Of a stretch of DNA of 36,577 bases, positions 1-11,000 are shown piece by piece. The position numbers and the translations under genes are program-made. This DNA comes from Glomus cerebriforme (taxonomy: Eukaryota > Glomeromycota > Glomeromycetes > Glomerales > Glomeraceae): contig QKYT01000027.1 of assembly GCA_003550305.1 (NCBI GenBank), positions 1 through 36,577 of the forward strand. The letters run 5' to 3'. Numbering within the stretch: position 1 is the first letter of the stretch; the number at the start of each line of letters is the position of its first letter. The notes under the pieces are model-generated. The model was not told the origin of the DNA. It saw nothing but the letters and a program-made list of their open reading frames with translations, and did no database searches.

Positions 1-1074
1 ATAATAAACAGAAATATAGTAAAAATTTACAAATGAAGTTATTTCGAAGATTTGCTTTGTAAAATTCTGCACAGATTTTTAATACTTAAATAATCTGCGC
101 AGAAATCATAAAATTTTTTTTTTCGAAGTTTGATGGTATGTCCGAAGATCTGTACAGGATTATCATGATTATCATATTGCAGACCTGCGCAGATCTGCGG
201 ACTAAAAAATTTGCCGATGTTTTAGCATTTAAGTTAACATTAAAGTTATCTGCTAAAACTTAATAGACCAATATTAAAATGTTAAAATTAAAATATGTTA
301 AAATGCTGAAATACTGAAATAGTTTTAGCATATCAAAATTATTGAAATATTAAAACTAATTTTAATATATCAAAATTGCCAAAACTATACAAAATTGCTA
401 AAATAGTTTTGGTATATTAAAATTATCAAAACTTATATAAGTTAAAATATTACTCTTATGATAAATAAAAATATCAAGATTTTAATTATAATTAATTTAA
501 AATTGAATAATCCTAATTAATAAAGTTTATATAAATAAATAGAAATTTAATACAAATTTGATAAATTGATTGTAATTTATAACATCCTATATAAAATAGC
601 ATATTTAAAAAAGTTTAACTAATTTTTTAAAAAAACTTTTATAAAAAAAAATTTATACAAATGTTTAAAGAAAACAGTTTATTAAAAAAATATATAAAAA
701 AAAAACAAACTTTTTTATAAAAACCTTTAAGTAAATTAATAAAAGTCTTGAAAAATAAGAATACTTCTGAATATAAAATTTGTATTAAATTTATTTGGCA
801 TTATTTTAGCATAACTAATACTAATAATTTTATAAAGTTTTAGCATATTTTTGCTAGTATTTATATATGAAATATTCAGATATATAAAATTTTTATCATA
901 TTTTTTATTTCAATGTTATATAAGAAAAAAAATTAGAAAATTTTCATTTAAAAAAATTTTCTAATAAAATTATTTTTTTATTAAAAATTTAATATTATAA
1001 TATATAAAATTTAATTGTAAAGTATATATATATATATTATTATCTTTAAAGCTATTTCTTATAAAAATAAAAAA
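1..1074. other. AT-rich intergenic DNA, no gene seen
   Basis: No convincing coding frame was found on either strand. The first 230 bases hold several copies of a word around CTGCGCAG and a near-palindrome GCGCAGATCTGCG (about 186-198). Positions 230-430 contain imperfect reiterations of words such as TAAAATTGCTAAAA and TTTTGGTATATTAAAA. These look like decayed interspersed repeats rather than a gene. Confidence 0.6.
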
Positions 1075-1700
1075 AAAGAAATATTAGAACATTTCTTTAC
1101 TAAATTATTCACAAATTCTTTCCATTGTTACTTACTTAAGGTTTCCAAGACCATTCTCTATACCTTTATTATTTAAATCTGATTCTCTAAATCCAAAAGT
1201 CTAGAAATTTAAAATAAAACATATAAAAAATATTAGTATATTTCTTTAATATTAAAAAAATTTTCTCTTCTCTTACATTTCAAATTCAGATTTGTTTGAA
1301 AAGTCTGTTGACTTAAAAAAATAAAGAAAAAAATATTAGTACATTTCTTTAATATTAAAAAAATTTTTTCTTTTCCATTTCTTATATTCTAAGTAATTCA
1401 AATTCATTTAAATAGTCTGATAACTTAAAGAAAAAAAAATAAATAAAAGAAATATTAATACATTTTTTTAGTATTAAAAAAAAATCTTTTCCTTTCACTT
1501 TCTACACTTATATTCTAATTTTCAAGTTTGGATTTATCTAAATAGTCTGGCAACTAAAGAAAAAAAAGAAATTAAAAAACTTTATCTTTTTCTTCTTACT
1601 AACTTACATTTTAATTTTTAAATTTAAGTTTATCTAAGAGTTTATTCCTAAAGAAAAAAATAAAAAGAAATATTAGTAACATTTTTAAATAAAAAATAAT
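1075..1700. repeat. Degenerate minisatellite, period about 105-120 bp
   Basis: A block beginning AAATATTAGTACATTTCTTT, followed by TAATATTAAAAAAATTTT, a pyrimidine-rich stretch and a TCTG/AACTTAAAGAAAA tail, recurs near 1079, 1230, 1337 and 1451, and more weakly near 1570 and 1664. Copies differ by substitutions and A/T-run length changes, so the array is old. No open frame crosses it. Confidence 0.6.
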
Positions 1701-3371
1701 AATAAATAAGAGTTTACTTTTTACCAATTTATATTAAATAATTTTTTTAAATAAAAAGAATAAAAAATTTTTTTTTTTTTATATCCAATTCAAAAAACTG
1801 GTTTTTTAAAGAAAAAAATTATATTATAAAAAACAGTTAAAACTAACTATTTAACTATTTTTTTATTAGAAAAATCAATAATCAGTTGATATTAAAACTG
1901 ATCAGAATCTGCAACTACAAATTATAATTATATGATATATAGTATTATGCTAAAATTCTTAGTATTTTAACAAATCAGAAAGCTAATATCAAAATGTTTA
2001 ACAATTTTGACATGTCAAAACTTTTTAGTTTAATAGATAACTTTAATTGACATAAAATTGATCTGAAACTGGCAAACTAATAGAATCTTTTTGGCTTTCT
2101 GTTAATTTTACAATAGTTCTTATAATAATATTATGGTATTATTATGAATTGAAAGAATAGATGTAAAACATTTTTTTTTAATCTTTGGCTAGTTCTAAAA
2201 AAATAGACTTAAACATAAAAAGAATAATACATCAAATCTAAATCTAGGATATATAACTAGTATAGACAAAATCTAATGAAAATAATAATTTAAATAGAAT
2301 AATTATGATAAAGTAAACTATAATAAATCATAAAAATTATAATCAAATAAATAATAAAAATGTCTATAAAATGGTAAAAAATCATAGAAGTAGATTTTAT
2401 AATCTAAATAAGAACTATAGACTAGTTTAGACTAAATAAATTCTTTTGTTTATCTATACTGATTTATACTATATATATGTAGTATAAGCCAATATGGATT
2501 GAGAGAAACAACTGAAGTTAATGCTTTAGAAAATTGTAATAAATGCAATGCATTTTTTTAAATTAATTTTTTAATATCTTTGCATTTAATAACAAATTTG
2601 TATATTTCTTCTATCAATATACCTTTTTTTACTTTATCTTTTTTAAACATCATTCTGATAAAATATAATATCTTTTTATCAGAAAAATTATAGTAGAAAC
2701 TGTATAGTTGAATGAAGGCCGATTGGTTGTAGTCAAAAATAATTCAATGCCATTATTTAATAAATATTATTTTAAAGAGAGGGATAGAAAAAAAAATTAT
2801 TGTATTGATCAGATTTCACATATTTATAATAATATAAGTATAACCAAAAGACATAATATAAATATTTTTTATTATTTTGCAATTTGTTAAAAATAAGTAA
2901 TAGATAATTTGCATTAATTTTTGACATTTAAGAAAGATTAAATTCATTAAAATAATTCAGTATTTGGCATAATATAAATGTAGATTTTTTATACTATGAA
3001 TCTTTAGCTTTGTTTTTAAAAATCAATTGATTTAAAGGTTTAAAATACAGATTTGTAGATCTTTGCCCTATATTGAGTATAAAACCACCTTCAAAAAATG
3101 ATCTACTTCCCGATCTAAATTGATTGGTTAAATTTTCTTTGATAAATAATAATAATAGAAAAAGAATGAATTTTCTAACAATTTAACAAATCATGTGATT
3201 TATAACAACAAAAAAATTGGATAATCATGCATAATAATTCCTGAAACTGAATTTACAAGTATGATTAAGTACCAATAAAGTTTTTGGATTTCATGTGTAA
3301 CGTTACTGATAATATATTTTATTCGATGTTTAATCTTTTCTTTAGTTTATCTGATAATTGTTGTGGATGTA
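1701..3371. other. AT-rich intergenic DNA upstream of the DUF262 gene
   Basis: Nothing assignable was found. A short open frame at 2708-2890 lacks a standard ATG, has no recognisable motif, and its composition follows the surrounding AT-rich DNA. The last 50 bases before the DUF262 start include a TTTCTTTAG that could be a splice acceptor, so a further 5' exon of that gene cannot be excluded. Confidence 0.5.
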
Positions 3372-4762
3372 ATGATGGACGGAAGTATAAACCATTTGGT
3401 TAATCATACTATCTGCAAGATTTATCAATGGATTAGCGAAGGTGCTCTTGACCTTAATTCGCGCTTTCAAAGAGGTGATTATGTTAGAATTTATATTGTT
3501 CGAATATTTAAAGTCTCTCGTATTATCTGTTTAACGATTATTTATATTTTTTCAGGTGAAGTTTGGGGAGGTAAGTATCACAGAAAATTTTATGATTGGT
3601 TGAATTTTTATTTATCGAATATTTACATTTTTTTTAGAGAGAGAGCAATCATTTTTGATTGATACCATAATCGAAAAATATTACATTCCGCCATTAATCT
3701 TCTCAGTACACAGGCAAAATAATAATATAGTGCGCGTTTGCATCGATGGCAAACAACGATTGATTGCTATTAAAAAGTAAGCCCTTTTTTCTTTAACTTG
3801 AAAGTGATCCTAGCTTGTACTGTATTTATCTCTCTTTCTTTAACTTAAATAGATTTATGAATAATGAGATAGCCCATGTAAATACAAGAACTGGTGTAAA
3901 AACTTTTTACAATCTTTCTAGTGATAGTTGTAATCAATTTTTGGATGATGATCGCGAAAAGTTTAGCTACTCTGAATTAGAATGTGGTAAGAAAGAATGA
4001 CATCTTTATACTTATTGTAGTATATCCATATTTAACTTCTTTGACATTTTAAAATAGTCGAATATTATGATCTTACTCTGGAAGAAGAACATGAAATATT
4101 CAAACGCATTCAATTAGGAAGACAATTAACTATTGCTGGTAAATATTACATAAGGTACTTTTCTTATATTATTATTTTTTTTTTAATTTCTCCTTTATGT
4201 GTTTTTCTCAGAGAAATTGCAAACAATTACTACACCAATGGCAGATTTCATTTATGAGCTAATTACTCTTTATCCAGAGATATGTTCTATGATGTCCCAT
4301 TCATCATCACGACCATTTCGTTTATTTGCTCACGTAGTATTCTTATTGGAGAATGAACCAACAAAATTTTGGATTTCACAAGAAATAATTAATGAATATA
4401 TCAATCAACCACAATCAATTCTATTTCATCATGATTTTAAACAATTTTATATAAAATTATTTAATAAATTCACTAATTTAATTGAATTAAATGAACACAG
4501 TGATTTATTAAGGGAAATTACTCCTACTGAATTTATTTTTATTTGTTGGTTATTAAAAAGACATAATTCTTTTACGAAAGATGAATATTTTTATTGGATT
4601 GATAAAATGAAACGACATGCAAGAAAAAAATTTAATAATGATATTAGATTAACTCCAAGAATTTATAATTCCCTTAGGAAATTTATCTTGAATATCAATT
4701 GTAAGCATGAAGAGAATTGTAAACATGGAGAGGATGATGAGAGTAACGACTTAGCATGGTGA
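3372..4762 (+). CDS. DUF262 (GmrSD N-terminal-like) domain protein, six exons
   Basis: Exons: 3372-3474, 3556-3570, 3638-3776, 3853-3986, 4058-4138, 4212-4762. They join in phase to give about 340 residues. All five introns are GT-AG and 67-81 nt long. The second exon is only 15 nt and supplies the EVWG part of the motif QRGEVWG. Family landmarks are visible: LDLNSRFQRGEVW near the N-terminus, then IPPLIF, the signature CIDGKQRL (DGQQR type), and a VEYYDLT...IFKRIQLGRQLT block. DUF262 is the ParB-like nucleotide-binding domain of prokaryotic GmrS-type modification-dependent restriction enzymes; fungal copies have no established function. The C-terminal 180 residues are alpha-helical and rich in charged residues. 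No DUF1524/HNH nuclease half was seen here or downstream. The first ATG in frame is at 3372, and an upstream exon is possible. An AATAAA lies about 85 bases after the stop. Confidence 0.85.
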
Positions 4763-5920
4763 AAAGGAAAGGATATGACGAGTTGAGGGAGAACAATATT
4801 AACATTCAATGCTTTAGCTTATTATCACAACAATTGTATATATATAAATAAACATCAATAACAATTTGCATCTAAATACAGTAGATATTAATCTTTTGTC
4901 TCAGAATTATTCAATCTTATGGTTATTAAATATGGATCATCATATAATCCAACAAAAAAAAACTTATTTATTTTATTCATTTATTTGAATGAACAATACA
5001 GATAACTTCTTCAAAAACTAAAAAACATGTAAGTAGATTAGTAAAGATTTAAAAAACATTGAAATTTATATTCTTTTTTACTAACTTTAACTGTTTACTA
5101 AGGAATATATAGTATTATATTATATCAAAATTCCAGAAAAATCATGTAATATAATGTAATTATATATAGTTAATAGTTATATTAATAATATAAAGTTTTT
5201 TTAATCAATTTATATTAATTTATATTTTTATTAATATGGACTATTTTTTATATTTTTATTATTTGTAAAATTTTTTTAATTAATTATTAGTTAATTATAA
5301 GTTATGTAATATAATAAGTTTTTTTTTCAGATTTATGTTTTTTTAAATAAATGTGAATATTATAAATGTCATTATAAATAATATTAATAATGCTTTCTTT
5401 TTTTATTTTTAAATTTTAGATTTTTCTAAAAGGCTTTTGAAAAGTTGAATTGAAATTTGCTATTCTTTCAATAATATGGTAAAAAATTAATTTTAAAATT
5501 TTTGATATTTTAAGTTCTAGTAATTAAAAATAGATAAAATATAGTTTGTTAAATTTCTTTTATTAAGATGTAACTATTTATATTCATAGAATTAATATAT
5601 AGGAAAATATTTTAATTTATAATATTTTATTATATAATAATCATAGAAAAATGAATTTTATTTCATTAAATTCATTTAATTGAATAGTAGTAATTTTATA
5701 TTTTTAGGATTAGTAGATAACAAGATATTTCAATCTAAAAGAATTGTTTTTTATTTATAAAAATCTGTAAATTATTAAATTCTTAAAAATTATTAATAAA
5801 TTAGTTATTTTTATTTAGATAATATTATAAAATTTATTATAACTAGGAAATGAAAACCATTTTAAGTTCAGAATGCATATTTTTATTTTTATTTTATTTT
5901 TTTTTAGTATATAATAATAG
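4763..5920. other. AT-rich intergenic DNA, no gene seen
   Basis: Beyond a likely 3' UTR with ATAAATAAA near 4846, the stretch is low-complexity A/T sequence with stops in all frames. No RNA gene or transposon end was recognised. Confidence 0.6.
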
Positions 5921-5929
5921 TAGTATAAA

Positions 5930-6460
5930 TAGTAATCGCATACGTGTGCTATGTCACATGCAGTGATATAGTAGGATAATGTCTCACAGAATTTTAATGT
6001 CCCAGATTTGTCCCATCTTACTATCCCAGACTATCCTATCCAAGGTAATTGTCCCAATTACAAATAGTAAAATAATAAGAAATTCTTTAAATTGCCATAT
6101 CTTAATCAATATTAAAGCTAGAGATATGTAATTACTACCATTCAATTTGTCATAATAGGATGGTTCTAATAAACTAAAATTTATTAAAATCAGATAATTG
6201 GTTACTAAGATATCATTAAATTACATTTTACTATAGTTTATATATATTAAATGTCCCAGACATTACAAGTTCTTTATCTAAGAACTTGGACTGTCCCAGG
6301 CTATCACATCCAAGGACATATCCCATTTTAGTCATAACATTGGTTACATGTATTATTTATTCAATCAATTAAATTTAAGACACATAACTAGACAAATGAA
6401 AATTGCCATATGATTATAATGGTTATCATATCACATAAAAATATATAATCCTTTGCTTCA
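5930..6460. repeat. Unclassified element with two related CCCAG-rich blocks
   Basis: This stretch is visibly richer in G and C than its surroundings. Two blocks are related: 6020-6056 and 6288-6325 both read approximately ACTgTCCCAGnCTATCnnATCCAAGG followed by a second TCCCA. Each is preceded by AATGTCCCAGA (5996 and 6251 area). A perfect 8-bp hairpin, AAGTTCTT and AAGAACTT with a 5-base loop, sits just before the second block. There is no long open frame. It is probably a remnant of an interspersed repeat, with the class unknown. Confidence 0.4.
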
Positions 6461-7225
6461 GCAACTTCACTTTAGATAAAAATAATAGTTTTTTAAATTA
6501 AATATTTAAATATTCTTAAAAATAATTCTAATTAAAAAATAAAATTGCAGTCAAATTTGGCAGTAATACTATTAGTTTTTTTATATAAATATATAATAAT
6601 ATAAATAAAATTATAAAATAATATACTATATATTAGTACTTTTTTTTTAGATTTTTAGATTTTTTTAAACTTTTGAAATTGAAAGTTAAAATAAAACTAA
6701 AATTATTAAATTCATAATAAGTATTTTCAAATAAATAAATAGTATTATAATAATATAAAATACAGTATATTAATATTTTTTTTTTATTTTTTAAGTTTTA
6801 AATTTTTTTAAAATATAAAGAATAGAAAAAATATAGGACAATACATAAAAATTTATAGATAAAATTTACAATTTAGATTATAATTATTTATTTAATTTTA
6901 GTATTAATAATAATAAAAAAAATAAATAATATAATAGATATAAATAATAATAAAAATTATGTTAATTTAGATAGTTTATTAAACTTATATTATAATAATT
7001 TAGTTAAGTATATAGAAAATTATATAATATAAGATTAAAAGATAAGTAGATAAAATATAAGAGCTGATTTCATAAAGAGAATACTGATAATGTTCTCTAT
7101 CTACAAATTTTTTATTTTATATGATAAGTTACATTTTTCTTTTAAAAAATGTATTTATAATTTATCTTAAAAGTATTTATTTATTGAATATTATAATATA
7201 ATAAATATAATTAATTTAGAAAAAA
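6461..7225. other. AT-rich intergenic DNA, no gene seen
   Basis: Very AT-rich, stops in all frames, no structure beyond short A/T runs. Confidence 0.6.
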
Positions 7226-7622
7226 GTAATTTATCACTATGACGATGCATCATCACCCTATCATGTAATCTATTAAATCACATGATTTATATTATATAAT
7301 AATTTGTCACCCCTCATGTCATACCGTAGTTTTCTATTTTTATTATTTATTTTAGAGACTTAGAATTTTTTCGGTATGATAAATACTATTTGTCATATAT
7401 TATTCATTACATATTTAATTTTGCCCAAATTTTATAACTCTGGCCAAATTTTCTTATTTGGATCCTAGGTAACGTTATATAATCCAAAAAAAAGCAATTT
7501 TGTTTCAAAATTTTAGATTATGCAAAATTCTCATAAAAGCAATTTTATTGCAGATCATTTAATTCTGGCCAGAATTATGAATCACGTGTTACTGGCGATG
7601 CATCGCCATGGTGATAAATTAC
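7226..7622. mobile_element. Non-autonomous inverted-repeat element (MITE-like), 397 bp
   Basis: The left end begins GTAATTTATCACTATGACGA. The reverse complement of the right end begins GTAATTTATCACCATGGCGA and continues to match through TGCATC. About 26 of the first 29 positions agree, and the differences are transitions. The interior has no coding capacity. It contains smaller inverted repeats (ATCATGT/ACATGAT near 7260-7287; TCATACCG/CGGTATGA near 7319-7380) and the words GGCCAGAATTATG and CACGTG, which also occur in the element in the forkhead intron. The flanks are A-runs, so no reliable target-site duplication can be read and the superfamily is not assigned. Confidence 0.7.
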
Positions 7623-7856
7623 AAAATCTATTAATTTATTATTAAAAAAAATTAATTTTATTATTTTTTTAGTTCTTTAAATACTTAGATTTTAATAAAA
7701 TATAGGTAATTTTTATTTGTATATAGTGTAATGATATAAGATAGATAAAAAAAATGGTAATATAATATATAATTAATAATTTATCATTATAATTATTTAT
7801 TAGATAATTTATAATTATATGGTTATTATATGAGAAATAATATAATATATAGTTAT

Positions 7857-7874
7857 AAATAGAAAAGATAAAAA
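7857..7874. repeat. Left target-site duplication of the LINE
   Basis: The 18-base sequence AAATAGAAAAGATAAAAA here is identical to 10301-10318, directly after the poly-A tail of the LINE. It is a perfect duplication of a length typical for target-primed reverse transcription. Confidence 0.85.
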
Positions 7875-10300
7875 AGCAGACCCCCAGAGTTATTTTCTAC
7901 TTTACAATTATTTGGATTTAACTACCTGTCAGAGATCAATGATGTTCGCGACTCTTCTGCTGCTTTATTTAATACAGGTGTCCTTTTAAACCTGCAACTA
8001 CCCATTATGTCAGATCGCAGAAAGAAAGAATAGGTCAAAAGTTCAATTGGACACAAGACAATTTATGGCTGCATTATTGATAAAAGTTTAGATAGGAATA
8101 CCTTTCAACATTATCTTCCCTCACCTTCTTACAACATAAAAGACAACTCCACTTTTTCCTTAACTTTATATTCTGATCTATCATGTGCTCTTAATGCTCA
8201 TAACTCCAATTAGGATTCAAATTGGGATAGTCTCTGCACCTTTCCTCTTCCTTTATCCACGAACATTACTTGTTTGAACAATATTAAAAGAGTTTCTCTA
8301 GAACTATTCTCAACAAATGGCTGCTTTTCTTTAGACCTTTACTATTCTTATAAAGATCTTCACCAAACAGTGGTTAAACTCAAAGTGTTCTTCTCTACAG
8401 AAATCTTCCCTTCTATTTACTTACCTAATTGTTATTTATATGAAGAATTGCTGGTCCACAAATTCATCCAAGAACGTGACACTCAAGATCGATTAATATC
8501 CCTTCTGATAACTTTCAAAGTTCACATGTCTGATCAAATATACATATATATTGACAGATCATTATCATTTTCACAAGACAAAGCCTATATAGGTTTAGAT
8601 TGGATTGACAGAGATAACCCTAAACTGAAATTTTGTTATCACTTATCTGATTGGCCTTTTTCCATTTGAGCTGAATTGTATGTGATATTCACAGCTATTT
8701 TAGCTATTCCTTTGGATTCTAGTTTAGTTATTTATACAGACAGTCAAGCTGCCATTGATAGTATTTACCAATTTATAGATTTAAGTTATAATAATTGTAG
8801 AAAAATTTTTTTTTAAATGTACTAATCGTTCTTTTCTTATTTCTATTTTTTATTTATTAAAAGAAAAACACATATCTCTATAATTAGTTAAAGTCAAAGG
8901 TTATGCGAGCGACTCTCATAATGAGGTAGCTGATTTATTAACCAAACAAGGATCTTACTGCCAAGACCACATAGGAGCTTGTAGATTTTACGACTTTCAT
9001 ATAATCCAACATCAATTGATATGGGATAACATACCAATAGAACAATCTATCAGATCATTCATCAAAATACTCCATGAATCCAAAATGGTTGCACTATGGT
9101 CTACGGTGCATTATAACTTTGACTTATATGATAACACCTACTCTTTTATCCATTGGGATTCTTTGTGGACTTCTTTCTTCACAAGAAATAATTCATATTG
9201 CTTTCATTCTACTATCCACAATAGTTTCTTCCAGAGGCTCAAGTTCCCTACATTGGCTCTATCCACTCTGAACATTATGCAAGAAAAACATTCTTCTAAA
9301 TTCGTAGAAGACAAATGTTTCTTTTGTGGATCTGAACAGGAGACTTTATTTCACCTTACCTGGTGTTCAAGCTTAACATCTAAATGGAATGATATTAAAC
9401 TTAAAGCCATAGATAATCTCATGCAATTTATAATCAACTGAAACTCCTTCAATGAAGAAGAAAATCCCATATTTCAAAAAGATGCTCTCTTCTTCTTTCT
9501 CTGAACTTTCTTTATAACAGAAGCCTGAATTGATAACAATAACAGGGATTGGTTGTTATTCTATTTCTTGCTTTCCATTCACACCTTCACCACCTTCAAG
9601 AAGATCTATGACATTGTCTGTTTTAAACGAATTACTTTACAAGTTTTGGATAAATTGACAATATTCCTTATACAAGCTTTACAAGCTTTTCATAAATTCA
9701 TTTGGTTATCTAGAAATAAGATTTTCAAAGAATGGGAAGCGATACTTACTGCCGCTTGAAATTCTTTTCCTTCCTCTTCAACCTCTCCAACTCATTTGCC
9801 ACGTCACAGAAAAATACATCATTACATAGGCGATACACCCATGGACAAATTCAACTACCCAATCGAGAGCTCAGCTTCACGTAACCTTTGTGCTAATACT
9901 AGATAGAAAGATAGTGTGCATAGGGTTATTAAGGAGAGTTCTAAATTAGAGGACATTGTAGTCAAAAAAGTTTTCAAATTATCAAAATTAATAGAGAATA
10001 TATACAATAGTGCTTTGTATGAAAAATTATATTTAAATTTAGATTTACATAATGGTTTGTTAGATAGAGTAGTTAGTCACTTTGATATATCACAGGTATA
10101 GGGTCAGGAAGTGTTAGATAATGATTGAAGTTAGTTCTTAGCAACAAGGCTTTCCTCTTAAATCTACTTTTCACGTGACAAGTTATGCTTTTCTTATATA
10201 AAGGGTATATTCGTGATTTACTGTATCTTTTCATAATTATGTATTCTTATTAGAATTTTGATAATTATAATAAATATGATTAACTTGTTTAAAAAAAAAA
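7875..10300 (+). mobile_element. 5'-truncated non-LTR retrotransposon (LINE) with poly-A tail
   Basis: The element begins abruptly inside coding sequence, right after the left target-site duplication. It ends with a run of A at 10291-10300 (continuing into the duplicated A residues), followed by the right duplication. It carries a decayed C-terminal polyprotein part (RNase H and a zinc-finger region) and about 190 bp of 3' untranslated sequence. The lack of an endonuclease and reverse-transcriptase core, the poly-A tail and the 18-bp duplication together indicate a classic dead-on-arrival LINE insertion. It is younger than its surroundings in that the duplication is still perfect. Confidence 0.85.
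7885..10101 (+). pseudogene. LINE polyprotein remnant: RNase H and CCHC-type finger
   Basis: One reading frame (starting at GAG 7885) stays coherent to about 8810 apart from stop codons near 8029, 8209 and 8667. A second coherent stretch runs about 8886-10101 after a frame break at the poly-T near 8810. RNase H features are visible: GLDWIDRD, then AELYVIFTAIL, IYTDSQAAIDS, and after the break KGYASDSHNEVADLLTKQG (the His and Asp of the catalytic set). Further on, CFFCGSEQETLFHLTWC has the C-X2-C...H-X4-C layout of the zinc-binding region after the RNase H domain in fungal LINEs. The end, WLSRNKIFKEWE, is also typical. Further stops lie at 9439, near 9501 and near 9525. Several in-frame stops are TGA. 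The copy is not functional. The family assignment is by motif order and recall, not by search. Confidence 0.8.
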
Positions 10301-10318
10301 AAATAGAAAAGATAAAAA
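10301..10318. repeat. Right target-site duplication of the LINE
   Basis: An exact copy of 7857-7874, immediately 3' of the poly-A run. Confidence 0.85.
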
Positions 10319-11000
10319 TAGCTATAAATAAAAAAGATAAAAATAATTTAAATAGATAAAATTAGATTATTAGATGAAGATAATCTAAAGATAATATGAA
10401 ATCTAAAAATTGGAAATTTTAGAATTGAAAAATTTTAAATGAATTGAAAATTTTAAAATTGGAGGATTTTAAAAGATTTTAGTATTGAAAGATTTTAATT
10501 TTAGAAATAAAAGAATTATTAGTGTAGTAAAAGTTATAAATAAGATACTTTATATTTTAAATAAAAAAGAAACTTATATATATATATTTTTTTAAAAAAA
10601 AGACAAGTTAATCGAATTTATTATAATTATCAAAATTCTATAAAAATATATAATTATAGTATAATAAGAAGAGAAACTTATATTATTATATTAACCAGTT
10701 AATTTTATTAATTATTTTACCTAAACTTTTGCTACTAATATCTTTCATGTAATTTTTCTATCTTTAATCACTTTATAAACTTTAGAATAGTTTAAACTAA
10801 TGTGATAATATTTTATGGATAGAATTCTTGATAGCCAAAGACTTTCCATCATAATGAATCCAAATCACATGATATTAGTATTTAATAAAATTATGTAATT
10901 TAAACTAAAATTTTTTTATTTGTAAAATTAAATGTAATATAAAATATATATAAAAATATGCATATATATACATACTATAAACAAACAATTAAATAAATAA
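10319..11000. other. AT-rich intergenic DNA, no gene seen
   Basis: The stretch contains short reiterations of AAAATTTTAGAATTGAAAA-like words near 10410-10500 and further AAAGATAAAAATA copies just after the LINE. No coding frame. Confidence 0.55.

Noticed and set aside
1021..1036. TATA-like and AT-alternating words throughout the intergenic DNA
   Set aside because: In DNA this AT-rich such words are expected everywhere, so they were not called as promoters.
2708..2890. 60-codon open frame before the DUF262 gene
   Set aside because: It starts at TTG, has no recognisable motif, and its composition equals the surrounding AT-rich DNA.
9074..9271. 65-codon frame overlapping the LINE
   Set aside because: Shadow frame of the coherent LINE polyprotein remnant, with no domain.
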